A stretch of DNA of 64,000 bases from Ramazzottius varieornatus (GCA_001949185.1 BDGG01000003.1:2587158-2651157), one strand, 5' to 3'; numbered from the stretch's first letter, positions 10,704-22,020 are shown. Notes: a model not told the origin generated them from the sequence alone. Numbers and translations are program-made.

Positions 10704-13700
10704 TTATCCACCTCCGGCACAAATTAGGATGACCGTCGCACTGGTCGTCGTTGGTGTTCCGGTAGACGAGAATGATGTGATGGGCAACGTATAGGTCCCC
10801 GAAGTTCCCGTGACACCAGGGGTGATAGAGATCGTTCCAGTCGGCGAAATACTGAATGTCGTACTACCTCCATTGATAACATAAGAAATGGCTCCAGGGA
10901 CGGAGATTGTCCCTGCCGACTGTCCTCCTGCACAGTTAACCAAGGTAAAAGGACCAAAGCCGGTACTGGCCACCGTGGTGGTTACTACCCCTGTTCCAGT
11001 ACAGACAACTGCCACCGTTACCGGCACCGACACCGCCAGACCTTGTGAGGAAACCGCCGTGACGATCAAGTTGTACGTCCCTGTATTGACAGCTCCGACT
11101 GTCGACAAAGCTCCTGCTGTATTGATCGAGAACAGACCACCACCGTTACTAATAAAATAGTTCGCGGCGTTACTGGCTACAACGGACCCTAGTAAAACAG
11201 GACCTGTAGCGCAACCCTGAAGACTCAGCGAGTAACTCGTCTGAGGGAAGTACGGAGAGTATACAATAGTTGTGGGACCTTGAGTGGTCGTTGTGGTGGT
11301 CGTGGTGACGCTACTGACTGTTGATGGATAAACACAGTTGGTGGTGTTGATGATCACGATCGCGTTGGTCGGAACACCGTTGGAGTTATACGCAGTGACG
11401 GTCAGCGTGACGAATGTTCGCAGAGGAAGAACCGCAGTTTGCATGATATTACCAGTGACCGGATTGATGTAAAAGTAGTTGACCCAAGGGCCACTCTCGA
11501 TCCAGTAGGCGGTGTTGTTGGTGTTGTTCGTGATACCGGTAGCCGAAACCGACCCGATACTAGCATTGACACCGCAGGTTGTGGGCGTGAAAGTGTAGGG
11601 GGACTGGGAGAAGACTGGGGCGGCGTAGTTGAAGTTACAGTTGTCGTAGAGGCAGGTCCCGTTGATGGTCACGCTGGTAGCGCTGCTGGAGGACGACAGT
11701 AGGTTACAATTGACGGTTACCTTGACCAGCACTGAGCTAGTCTGGCCGAAGAGACTGGTGGCTTGGACTGAGAGGAGGTAGCGACCTGCGTTGATTGCCG
11801 TGGAGAGGGAGATAAGACCGGTGGAGGAAATGGTGAAAGCTGGGTCGCCGTTCGTGATGAAGTAGGACGCCGCACCGGCAGCCGAGACCGCACCAACGAT
11901 GGTACCGGCTGTGCAGTTCCGTGTGATGTATTTGTAACTTGCGATAGTATCCACTGTAAAAAGACGGTAAATTTGTGAGAGGGCTGGGATACAGGCAAAC
12001 AAACTCAACAAGGTCGTTAGTTAGTGGCGCATGCTTTCAGCCAATCACACTGGAAACGTGCGCCACTTGGTAAAAACAGTCCTGATTCGTTTTCAAAGTG
12101 ACGCACGTTTAAGGCCAGCAACATCGACCACGTGCGCCACTTGACAAAACTCAACAAGTTTGTTTCACGAAATCGCGCACACTTTCAGCCAATGATTCGG
12201 GAAACGTGCGTTACTTCGGAAAACAATTCTGTCGACTTTGGCTGCCGAACTGAGCGAACTCCCACATCGAACTTCGAAGGTTTCTATCGTACCCGAGTTG
12301 GCGTCATAGTCAATGACGCTGAAATGTCTCTTTTCCCGTCGGGCTTTTTTTGTGTTATTTAGACGAGCTCCTCGTTTCTTTCGACCAGTGGACGTCAAGA
12401 TGCTGACCGGCACCAGCGAGCTGTTACCGGTATTGCCGTAGCAGTTACCGCCGAAGCAGATGTAGTTGTAAGCGTTGACACCTGCCTGGCTCGCTGTGGT
12501 GCTGGTATTGGAAGTGAAGCTCTGGACGGCATTGTAAAAGGCCGTGTCGTAGTCGATGCTGTAATCGTCAGAGTCCGAGTCACAGGTCGCTGTAACCGTA
12601 ACACCTCGTCTGATCAGCCGTCCGGTGTTCGTTATAATATTGACATGGAGCCGATAGGTGCCCGTTGAGAGGTAGTCCGTCAGCTTGACGACCCCGGTCA
12701 GGTAGTTTACCGTAAACAAACCTAACAAAAACTATTTTGTTAATTTTTCTGAGAGACCGTTTTGAAAATTTTTGACAGAGTTAACCATATTTCTGAAATA
12801 ACTCGTGAAAGATGGAGTCTGGGCAAAGTTCCTCAGAAGTCTGGGGTCACGGCGTAGAGGCATAGTCGAGGAAATGTAGGCAGGGGGCGGGGTAGCCGAA
12901 GGGTAGGAGTCGGGGCTTGCCATCTGGAGGCCGAGAATCTTCAAGAAAAACTCAAAACCTTCCCTTGCCCTTCTCAAATTTCATCAGCTGTGCCTCTACG
13001 CTATGACCCCAGACTTTTGAGGAACCTTGCCCACAGCCCAGAAAATTGTCAAGTTTTAAATACTCAATAAATACATCACCAATAAGAATTTTTGATGATT
13101 CGTGACATTGCGATGGCCGATTTTTAGTATTACAGTCCGGTCGCTCGATATTTGGACGAAATCTGGACGAAATCTTCCAGTTTGAATTTGAGGCCCACCA
13201 TACATTCACCACACCGCATACCAAACCAAAGCCCAATATTACATAACACACACGTTACACCGTGCTATGACTCGTGTAATCAACTAATCAAGCCGCAGAT
13301 AACCGGCTGGGTGGGCATGGCGAGCAGTACGGTATACTTCGAATGGTTCTCCTCTTTTGAAATCGGAAAATTTCGTCCAGATTTCGAGCGACCGGACTGT
13401 ATTTTCAGCATGGTGTGGGTTTATGGAAAGGTTATGAAATTGCTTACCAGTGCATTCCGCGCCATTACAATAGCCATTGCGTTTACTGTTGATGGCGTAC
13501 CCCACAGCGCCTGTCGTCGCTACGGTTCCTATCCTGGTATTCGGTATACACTGCGTTATGGAGAAGGCATAGTTGTTGCCACCAGCCGTACTTCCGCTAC
13601 TGATGTTGTAGCAGAAGTTATTGTAGCACACAACTGAGATCCCATTGTTGAAGACGGCACTGGACACATCAGTGTCAAAGCCGTCATTATTACAGGTAAT

Positions 13701-14229
13701 GTACACCGGAACTGTCGCAGCACCGTAGTAGTTGGTGGCGCGGTAGTTGAACATGAAGGTCCCAGACTGCCAACTACAGTAAGACGGAGGAGCATCAGAG
13801 CGTATCAAAGAACGAACTTGAAAGATAAGATTCCACATACTCCGCCAAGTTAAGTTGTCCCGATCGTGGATTCACCGCCATGTTGTACGAGCCATCGGTG
13901 TCGTTGTCTATGGAATAGACGATACCACCACCGGCTGGATTGTTGGCCGTTACTAATGCGATGAAGTTGCCGGAAGCACATCGCGACAACGTGAAATTGT
14001 AGGCTGACTGCTCGAACGTGGGAGAGAACTCGGTGAACGGGTTGTACGGGGAAGCGATTGGACGTCTTCGAAACTGACCCAAGACAACCTGCAAAGGTAA
14101 TGACCATCAATCACACATCCTCGCAGTACTCGTATGGAAAGTGAAAAGAGGACCAGTGGTGCTTACCGCCAAGCACAAAGCCAGGAGGAAGATAAAGACT
14201 ATGTAGAAGTGGTTCCTTCCATTTGCCAT
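10704..14229 (-). CDS. Secreted protein of six two-cysteine cadherin-like repeats with a furin-like site
   Basis: Five exons (14229-14167, 14088-13841, 13773-13448, 12721-12293, 11953-10704) give 771 residues with consistent phases. The donor of exon 4 (GTACGA at 12292) is the least certain junction. Residues 1-21 form a signal peptide. Six repeats follow, each with a cysteine in the first strand and one at the end. The linkers carry CYNNFCY, CFGGNCY and CLYDNC. Between repeats 2 and 3 is a very basic stretch with KKRG and RREKR, matching the furin consensus, so the chain may be cut in two. A Thr run precedes repeat 5. The intron 12722-13447 holds two unrelated elements (12815-13041 and 13133-13399), and the intron 11954-12292 holds three palindromic copies. 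There is no membrane anchor. Confidence 0.75.
12022..12068. repeat. GTGGCGCAC palindromic element, first of three in one intron
   Basis: Arms TAGTGGCGCATG and CGTGCGCCACTT flank a loop containing TTTCAGCCAATCA. Confidence 0.75.
12095..12142. repeat. GTGGCGCAC palindromic element, second of three
   Basis: Arms are AAAGTGACGCACG and CGTGCGCCACTT. One arm base differs from the consensus. Confidence 0.75.
12170..12216. repeat. GTGGCGCAC palindromic element, third of three
   Basis: Degenerate arms AATCGCGCAC and CGTGCGTTACTT surround the loop TTTCAGCCAATGA, nearly the same as in the first copy. Confidence 0.7.
12815..13041. repeat. Inverted-repeat element, about 230 bp (copy A)
   Basis: The ends are inverted repeats: GGGCAAAGTTCCTCAGAAGT on the left, with its near-complement ending at CTTGCCCACAGCCC on the right. 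In reverse orientation it is clearly similar over its whole length to 29040-29274. It lies inside an intron of the secreted-protein gene. Confidence 0.75.
13133..13399. mobile_element. MITE with TA duplication, 267 bp
   Basis: Terminal inverted repeats start CAGTCCGGTCGCTCGA and end TCGAGCGACCGGACTG. The element is flanked by TA on both sides (13131-13132 and 13400-13401). Ends of this kind with a TA target are typical of pogo/Tc1-mariner non-autonomous elements. It has no coding capacity and sits in an intron. Confidence 0.85.
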
Positions 14230-14704
14230 GATGACCGACGGACGACGAGAAACGCTCGGAAACCAGGAAGTGACTGCGCTGTAGAGTGTCATCAGTGCGA
14301 CAAGTACCCTACAGAAAGCAGAAACCTTCTGTACGGGCAAGAAAACAGTGAGCCCGTCAAAACATTACTTTGATTTTGGATGCTTTCACAAGCTTCGGTT
14401 GCTCGTTCGTGGTCCGAAAGCTTGAATAAACAATGACTGACCACATGTATTATACCGATGAAAGTAAGTCTTCGAAGCAAACTTTTGTAGATATATTATT
14501 CTTAGCTGCGCTTGCGATCTAGACAAAATACAATACTTAGAAGTAAAAGACATCACCATTGAAGAATGAGCGAATAATCCTAATTCAACAACAAAATTCG
14601 GGAAGACGGATGTCGATCACATTTAGGCAAAAAGCCATCACAATAAAGGGACTGAAATTCAGATATTAGCAGGAAAATCGTACCCGCTATGGTTCCACAA
14701 AATT

Positions 14705-17341
14705 CTAAGCGAAGAATACTGCCACTCTTTGTCCAATAGGTTCAAGACACGCCGGGCAATCGGTACAAGCACGAGCACAGGCCACACAAGCAACGACGTG
14801 ACCACACGGGGAGAAGTGCGTCCCACGGTCACGGATGCGACAGACCACGCAGTTGCGAAGGATCTCAATTTCGCGGTTCTCCCTGCTCAAGATTCTGATT
14901 TCTTCTGCAAACATTTAATTGGTTAATACTACGGCATCAAAAGAAGGTAAACGGCAAAGCCAGTGGGACACTAACCATGCACTTCTGTTTTGAAATCATC
15001 ATCCCGTGGCGGAGGAATAGCCCTGCGATCAAAAAATATGCATAACGTGACCATTCTGTTAGGAATAGGCCGGAGAAGATCAGGAAAATGATACAAGGTG
15101 GAAATAGAAGTCGCAAAGACACTGCTTTGGAACAATCCAGTCAACTTCATGAGCTTACATACAAACAGCCAGTAGTATACTATGAGCCGCCAGTATGCAG
15201 GTAAGTGAAATCGGGTTATCTCTGCTCGGCAGATATTTCTTACCGGTCGTTTGCGGATGCGACCCGGAAGAACTTATTCGCAGCGGCCTGACGACAGTAC
15301 GGGCACGTCGCTTGACTCTGTCCGCAACCAACACAGCAACACAGATGGCCACACGGATAGAAGCCCAACGTTGAGTCGGCGGAGAAGCACACCTTGCACT
15401 GGAAGAAGTCGCGCAAATCTTGGTTTTCTCTTCGCAGCTTCCTCAACTTCGTTTCTGTAAAGCCTTCGCATTTGAGAATCACTTCCAGATTCAATTGGTC
15501 CTCTGGTACGTACCATTTGACTCTACTGGACTGAGCGGCTGTGCAAGAATAGCCGCTGGCTTTTTGGGCCTTCAAATAAAACATATCAGTTCTAAGAGTC
15601 GGTAAATTGGTGGAAATGGCAGATACTCACTTGTCGTTGTCTTTCTTCGTCTCCATCGTCAGGACTTTCTCGATCAGGTCTTGGAACGACTCAAAGCTAC
15701 CGTTTAAGGCGAAAGCCTCGAGAACCAACTCGTAGTCGAAGCCCATACTTTCAGCTTCCGTCATCCACGAGCCGAAGCGGTAATCGTCGGAGCTATTCTT
15801 AGGTACCGAGAATCTACAACAAGGAAATAAGTGTTTGTTCAGGCCAATCGTTGGCTCAGAAAGCTCTCACTTACACGTGTTTCCCAGCGTCGAAGTCATC
15901 TGAGTCTTGAATTGCACACAGATGCGCTAGAAAGTCTTCCAGAGTTTCGAATATTACAGGATGGTTATCGTTTCGTCTGGTCGCTTCCGGGTCTTTGTGC
16001 GCATGAGCGGCTCGGACGACAAGATTCAGCGGGAAGCCCATCTCGATAGCCGACTGACTAAACTCTTCATACTTGTCCGGTAGATCGGAAATAATCTTCT
16101 GAAAGACGTGACGTCATTCAGCGATCAATCATAGCAAACTAATGATTTCAGGTTACTCACATCCGTCGGAGTGACATTCAGTCCAGCTCCGAACGCAGTA
16201 GTCAGATTGGCCATAGCTTGCTGAGGAGTTAGTTGAGGAGGTTCCGGTCTGGGCGAACCGCAGATTACCGACATTCGGATATGCGTCAGCGGGATAACAG
16301 GAGTGGTATTCTGAGTACGATCAAGCCTGACGTTCTCAGCTATCTGTCTACCCTACAAAAGAGAAACACGTTACACAACGAGCTATTTGACAGGGAGTAT
16401 CAAATCGCGCTACTCATGCCGGAAGCCCTGTATGACTCACATTACGAGGGCTCAATCCAACGCTAAACTGCACGTTCTTATCCAGCAACTGATGCTTGAC
16501 TTGACTGTTGGTCATCCTTGGATTGACGGATGTCTGAAGTACGTAAAAAGGCTGAACAACCATCATTACGGGCGTGAATACGAGGTGAACGACATAATTC
16601 GGGCATATCGATTTTCGCACCATAATTCGGGCAAGGCAAAACGTTTGAACATTATCGTCAATGCTTGATTCATCTCTCATCGTAGGCCTGTTGATAAAAC
16701 ATAAGGCTTTTGGCATTGGACAGACCCACCTCCCTCCCAGGCCGAATTCCCGTCATCCACAACGCTTTGTCGTTCTCAAACCTATTTGAAACTCGAGAGG
16801 AGGGATTAGTCTACCTCAGGAAACAAGAAGCAGTTCATTACGCGCAGCAGAAGCTGAGAAAAAATATGCCCGAATTACGAGTGAAAACCCACTGTGCCGA
16901 AGTATGTTGTTTACCTCGTACAGCACTTCTAGGAGATGAGAAAAGACTAATCTGGACTAACCACGTGGAAGAATATCCTTCCCAGAGGTATCAAGCCATA
17001 CGGATCGTCATCCGGCGACCTAAGACAGACAGCTATTAGTCGATACATAAGCAGATACTGCTTCGTAATTCGTATTGGCAGGTGAAACTTACACGTTGAT
17101 GAATCCGTACCCTTTCGCAGAGTGGAACATCGAGACAACACCTCTGTATGCATTCGTCCCAGCGTCTGCAACAAACCACCACGGTCGTAAATATTCAGCA
17201 AGTCTGTAACTACACGACGAGTAACTCCCTTTGATTTTGCGATTCTGCTGTACTAGAGCAAAGCCGAATTACAAAGCAGCTGAAGCACTGCTTACCGTTT
17301 GCTATTGTGTTGTTAAACATCAGCGTTGGGTTGTAGGTCAT
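14705..17341 (-). CDS. Cold-shock domain, double UBA-like, double RING protein (probable E3 ligase)
   Basis: Eleven exons: 17341-17296, 17165-17093, 17019-16962, 16533-16441, 16352-16161, 16098-15875, 15813-15631, 15569-15514, 15454-15244, 15022-14976, 14904-14705. They give 460 residues with every phase matching. Residues about 20-102 form a cold-shock domain (AYRGVVSMF, KGYGFI, IFFHV, AENVRL). UBA-like helices lie near 165-215 and 240-285, both with an MGF motif. RING 1 is C328/C331/C343/H345/C349/C352/C359/C362. RING 2 is C413/C416/C428/H430/C434/C437/C444/C447, with identical spacing and ending near the C-terminus. The RINGs resemble the C-terminal RING of IAP proteins, but no BIR domain is present. 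Predicted role: RNA-binding ubiquitin ligase. The start is the least certain part, because an in-frame stop lies about 75 bp upstream and an earlier exon cannot be excluded. Confidence 0.8.
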
Positions 17342-18691
17342 GGTAATCGTGTAGTCTTCGACTTCGACGATGTGCTCCGAACAAGCGAGTGACGCAGCGC
17401 AGCAAGTGTCGAATCACTGTCAATTATTAAAGTTCCGCTCTCTCGGCAGCTCACATTAGCTGAAGAGGAGAATGCAAACTTGAAAACTGAGATATTTACA
17501 TACAGTAAGTAGTTTTAAGAAGGTCCAAGCAGGAAACACTAGGAAGACCGCTTCGCCGTCAACCGCAGGGATCAGACGGCTGGTAATCGGGGAGACTGAT
17601 TCCCCTCCGACTGTTCCAAGCAACGGCACAAGGGTAGACAACTAGTACTGTACTACTTACAGCAGAAGATGAGCTAACGAGGTCGTCATGCTCTTTCCGC
17701 AGCGCAGCGTCCCCTGCGACGCACCTGAGATTCAGAAGTTGTGCCGATGTTCGTCAGCCTGTTCCTTAACACCCCAATTTTCGGCAAATCTCGTTTGTGC
17801 GTGTGGAATAATACAGAAAACTCGCGGGGATCGAAACGGAAGTTGCACATGAAGAGTTCTCTGAAAACAAAAAGACTTGCCGACGAGTTAAAAGATCCGT
17901 TTGTTTACGTTTTCTGTCAGGAGTTTGCGATACGATGTATCTGCTATCGACGACTCGAGTCTAACAGCGTTCGACGGGTGATTTAGACAGCGAAATTTTA
18001 ACGAGACAGAACGGCTTTCCAAAATAAAGTACGGCCCAACTCAACGACGATAATCAATTAATTAATATTTATTCCAGTCTTCAAAACCCTCTTTGAATGT
18101 CGTTCGAGCACTAGGTCTCCTGATCCGAGAAGATGGGATTTCCGCACCCATGATCAAGTTGCCAGTTCTGGGGGTTCGTGGCAGGTCGCATGAGACAACT
18201 GCATTGGTTTCGAAACTTTCGATAAAGGCTGGAAGTTACCTGTCCATGTCTGAGACAGTCTAGCCGTTGTCTTTCTGGAATCTGGACTTTGAGCATCAGT
18301 CAGGATCTTTTAGGTCTTTGATGCAGAATCAGTCAAGAGTGCTCTGCTGATCACTGAGCACCGTCCGTGATCCTGGCTCAGCTGCGCAGTAGTCAGCTTG
18401 ATCCTTGCGTGATACAGTAGTAGTGGGGACTCCACTTCCGGTTGCTACCAAACTTCAACTAGCGACTAGCGAGAGATGTATTCTCTAGACCTCCCCCTGA
18501 AACTTGACTGCAGGAGTGTATTGACGAACATATTTCTCTTTCAGAGCGGCAGTGTTCACCGGATCGCTCATTCCTCACGGAGAAAGACTCGACGAAAGAC
18601 TCCCGTTTGGCAGGTTGTTGTGAAGCATAAACGGGATGGTGAACACACCTACATAAGCTGACTGTTTTTCCCTTTCTCCGATCTGAAGAAC
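17342..18691. other. Divergent intergenic region
   Basis: It lies between the cold-shock/RING gene and the AGGF1-like gene. It contains CACTTCCGGTTG (18433-18444) about 250 bp before the AGGF1-like ATG. A minus-strand ATG at 17686 followed closely by GTAAGT could be part of an upstream exon of the RING gene; I could not connect it in frame. Confidence 0.45.
18433..18444 (+). promoter_or_regulatory. CACTTCCGGTTG motif (ETS/GABP-like core)
   Basis: ACTTCCGG is the established ETS/GABP core found at housekeeping promoters. This exact 12-mer also occurs at 596-607, 36487-36498 (reverse) and 43455-43466. Here it lies upstream of a housekeeping-type gene, which fits a promoter role; function is inferred. 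Confidence 0.4.
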
Positions 18692-20472
18692 ATGTCGGAA
18701 GACAAAAACCGCATCCAAGCCTTGGAGCGTCAGCTGGAACGCGAGCGGAGATACAACGAAGACTTAGTGAAGCAGAACGAAAGTCTTAGTGAACAAGTCG
18801 CTCGTTTGAAAGGATCCATCTCACGACATGAAGTGGCTGTGCAAACGGACTCCACTCCTCATTCGTCAGGGGCAGGTGAAGTTGACTGGGCTACTCAAGC
18901 ACAAACACATGGAGGGAGCATAGCAGACTCGGTAAAGTTATTCCTCGCCAGCAAGAGTTCGGAGATCGAGCGGAAGGAGTTCGTGTATAACGAGGCATTG
19001 GGGATGTATGTGAACGAGTCTAACGGGATGATGTACGATGGAAAGCGATATCTCTACTACGACTACAAAAAGAACGAGTACATGTATTACGACGAAGTTT
19101 CCGGAACGTACAAGGAAGATCCTTCTCGTAAGAAGAAGGTCAAACCAAAGAAGAATACTCCAAAGGGTAAAACCAGTTTTCCCTTGATTCGATCAGAATG
19201 TACCCAACGTACTTTTGCAGAGGAAGAACCCAGGCCAAAGGATGAGACAAACCCAGACATCGTAGACTTGACGTACTCGGATTCCGAAGAAGGCGAAGTG
19301 GACGACGACGAGGAAGAAACAGACGAAGCAAAGTCGTCTCCGAAGCTCGAGAAAGTCATTCCCTGCGTCCGTATGATCGTCTATAGTTCGAAGACTCTTC
19401 CACCCGCTTCGCTTTACATCGCCACCTGTGATCGCTGTTTCACTTTTGGACGTGATGCCAAGCGAGACATGGTTCTTGACGAGGATCTCGTCAGCAAGTA
19501 CCACGCTGTTATGTCGTACGATAAAGATACCTCGAGCTATCGAGTTCAGGACTTCGGGAGCCAGAATGGCACCTTCCTCAACAGTACCCGCCTCTCAGCT
19601 CCCAAAGAAGTAAGTGAGAAGAAGGAAATCGCACATCATGATCTGCTGGCCATCGGGTCGACGACGCTGATCGTCCATATCCATGAGAACTCCGAGACGT
19701 GTGATGACTGCGAACCCGGAGTCTACCTGAGCAAGCTTCAGAGTTTCCGACAGTATGCTGGAAACGACCAAACGGACAATCAGGTCAAAGCTCAGAGCTC
19801 CATGAAGGTTTCGCACAAAGAAGAAATGAAGAATATCAAAAAAAGATATGGTATACATAAAGACCATTTCATGGAAGTCCCTGCCGGAAGTAACCCGAAG
19901 GACTACGTCGATCGTTCAAAGGTTTGTATCAGTCTGAAAACTATCTTTTGTTTCATTCTTTTTGATGTCTGATGCGTTACATACTCATTCCTGTAGGTTC
20001 GCAGGATAGTGGTCGGATCCGAACATTCCTCGCTCGCGCCTAAAGACGCACCAGCAGCTTCTGTGGACGTTCCCATTGCCGACAACAATGTGGGCTTCAA
20101 GCTCTTGAGCAAGATGGGCTGGAACGAAGGCGAGGGACTGAATAGCAAGCGGAAAGTGGACAGTCTCACCGCACCCATCGCAACTACCATCCGTGTGAAC
20201 GAAGCAGCGGGTTTGGGAGCGGAGAGTGTGGGAGAGCAGCTGTCGCTGGATGATGTCCGGTTGAGACAGCAGAAGGAGAAATGGACGAAGGCAGCCAAAC
20301 GGTACCACGGACTTCCCACGCAGGCTTCAACCGATGCACAGGGTATGGTAATCATTCTTGCTTGAGTGTTTGCAATTCTGAGACGCTGTTTTATGTTACA
20401 GGTAAGGAAAGGGCTTCGAGAAGTGGGAACATCCAGTGGGTTAAAGGCGAGAAACCCACAGGGACCTCATGA
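18692..20472 (+). CDS. AGGF1: AGGF1-like protein: coiled coil, OCRE, FHA, G-patch
   Basis: Three exons (18692-19921, 19997-20342, 20402-20472) give 548 residues. The order is an N-terminal coiled coil (about 1-50); an OCRE domain rich in Tyr (about 95-145, with FVYNEALGMYV and YLYYDY); an acidic stretch; an FHA domain (about 225-335, with FGRDAKRD, HAVMSYD and GSQNGTFLN); and a G-patch (about 440-490, with LLSKMGWNEGEGL). This is the layout of AGGF1 (VG5Q) and its invertebrate relatives, which bind spliceosomal partners in the nucleus. It is shorter than the human protein (714 residues), mainly in linkers. Nothing unusual is visible. Confidence 0.88.
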
Positions 20473-21405
20473 AGTATCGTCAAGAGAATGTTCAAAGTCT
20501 GACAGTGGGAACGCGAATGTGCGTAGTCTGACAGTCAGGGCATAAACCTTAAAGTATTAATCTTTCTCCAGGAACTTTTTCGCGGGTACGAAAGCGGAAA
20601 TCCGTGTTCTGGCGGTAGATGTGAATGGTGGTGGCGTTACGTTTAAGTTTTTCCTCCATGGCATGATGGGGTCTCTCAACCGACTTAGCACTGATAAAGC
20701 ATCCAAGTATCTTCCATCGTTTTGGCTATGCAGTATTCTGTGTCAAAAGTGGCAGGGTTGCGCAAAGATAAATTTCCCATTTGACGTCCAAACTTTCTGG
20801 AAGTCGGGGCAGTATAACCGACAAAGAGGCGAAGTCCTGTAAGTTCCAACACGTTGGTAATCATGAATCATGATGTCCGGCTGGGCCCACCTACTGCGTA
20901 TTGGCACATACCACTGTCTCGGGCCGAGTTGATTGAAACAACCCTTGATTATCAGCCGTCATTTTCTGTTCGCCAATTTGGCTCGTTAATCTCACTCTTC
21001 CGCCATTGCCAGTTTCTCCTTACTAGTTACTACTGATCTCGAACCTACTCTGAGCTGTAGCATTAGATGCGTGTCAAAAGTTATCGGAGCTTGCGGACGC
21101 TTGTGGAGGTACAGGGAAGATCACACAGAGTACGCAGCCCTCACGGAGTCGATATATCTGCTCCACTTCCGGTCGAAAACTCTTCTGGACCGAAAGTACA
21201 GTTCATCCGATCGCGGGATATTAGTGACATTAGTCGTCTCCCTCAAGCCCTGTACGGAAGCAGCTGGGTGATTACCAGCCCTCGGCAGAGTGGTGCAGAT
21301 TCTCTTCGCGTTTATAGTGGTAAGAAGTAAGACGCATCAGCAATCTCTTATTATGTCTGATTAACGAAATAGGTTTTCTCCAGGAAGGCCGTCCTGCCGA
21401 TAAAT
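20473..21405. other. Intergenic region
   Basis: I see no supportable gene. A CACTTCCGGTCG variant of the ETS-like motif near 21163-21174 lies about 230 bp before the aprataxin-like ATG, the same spacing as at the AGGF1-like gene. Confidence 0.45.
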
Positions 21406-22020
21406 ATGAGTCGGAAACGAGCAGCGCCTGAAGAAGACAAGAGTAAGTCGGTAAAGAGGGGTTCTTTCAATCCATCTTGGCAGAATGGGCTCGAAGTTTC
21501 CCTCAAAGACACTGCTTCCCATCTATACAGCGATGAACTAGTCGTCATAATCAGAGACAAGTTCCCCAAAGCCAAGCACCACTTTCTACTCCTGCCGCAA
21601 GCCTGTATAGATAACCTCGAACTTCTGGACGAATCTCATGTCATGCTTTTGGAGCACATGATTGAGAAAGGGAAGGACTTTGCGAAGACGAATATCGAAC
21701 CAAAGACGAAGAACTCGGTCCGATTGGGCTTCCACATGGTTCCCAGCATGAGCCATCTGCACATGCACATCATCAGCCAAGACTTCGACAGTATCTACCT
21801 GAAGAACAAGAAACACTGGAACAGCTTCGCGTCGCCGTTCTTCCGGGATGCGGAGTCGGTGTTGGAAATTCTGAAGAAAAATGGGAAAGCGAGCATCGAT
21901 AAGAAGAAGGGTGAGGAGCTGCTGAAGCAGCCTCTACGCTGTCACGTTTGTAAGGAACTTCCAGCGAACATACCAAGGTTGAAAGAACACATCAAACGGC
22001 ATGACAAGGACCGCAGCTAA
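21406..22020 (+). CDS. APTX: Aprataxin-like HIT-domain DNA end-processing protein
   Basis: A single exon of 204 residues. A basic N-terminus (KRAAPEEDKSKSVKRG) is followed by a HIT domain. The histidine triad is H117-L-H119-M-H121-I-I, with the middle His expected to be the nucleophile. A C-terminal zinc finger follows (C179, C182, H195, H199). HIT plus a C-terminal C2H2-type finger is the aprataxin core, which removes AMP from stalled DNA ligation ends. The FHA domain of vertebrate aprataxin is missing, as in yeast Hnt3. AATAAA at 22328-22333 is a probable poly(A) signal. Confidence 0.85.
   Translation: MSRKRAAPEEDKSKSVKRGSFNPSWQNGLEVSLKDTASHLYSDELVVIIRDKFPKAKHHFLLLPQACIDNLELLDESHVMLLEHMIEKGKDFAKTNIEPKTKNSVRLGFHMVPSMSHLHMHIISQDFDSIYLKNKKHWNSFASPFFRDAESVLEILKKNGKASIDKKKGEELLKQPLRCHVCKELPANIPRLKEHIKRHDKDRS

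Noticed and set aside
12732-13251. Minus-strand open frames between the exons of the large secreted gene
   Set aside because: They fall within the two repeat elements of the intron and have no protein similarity.
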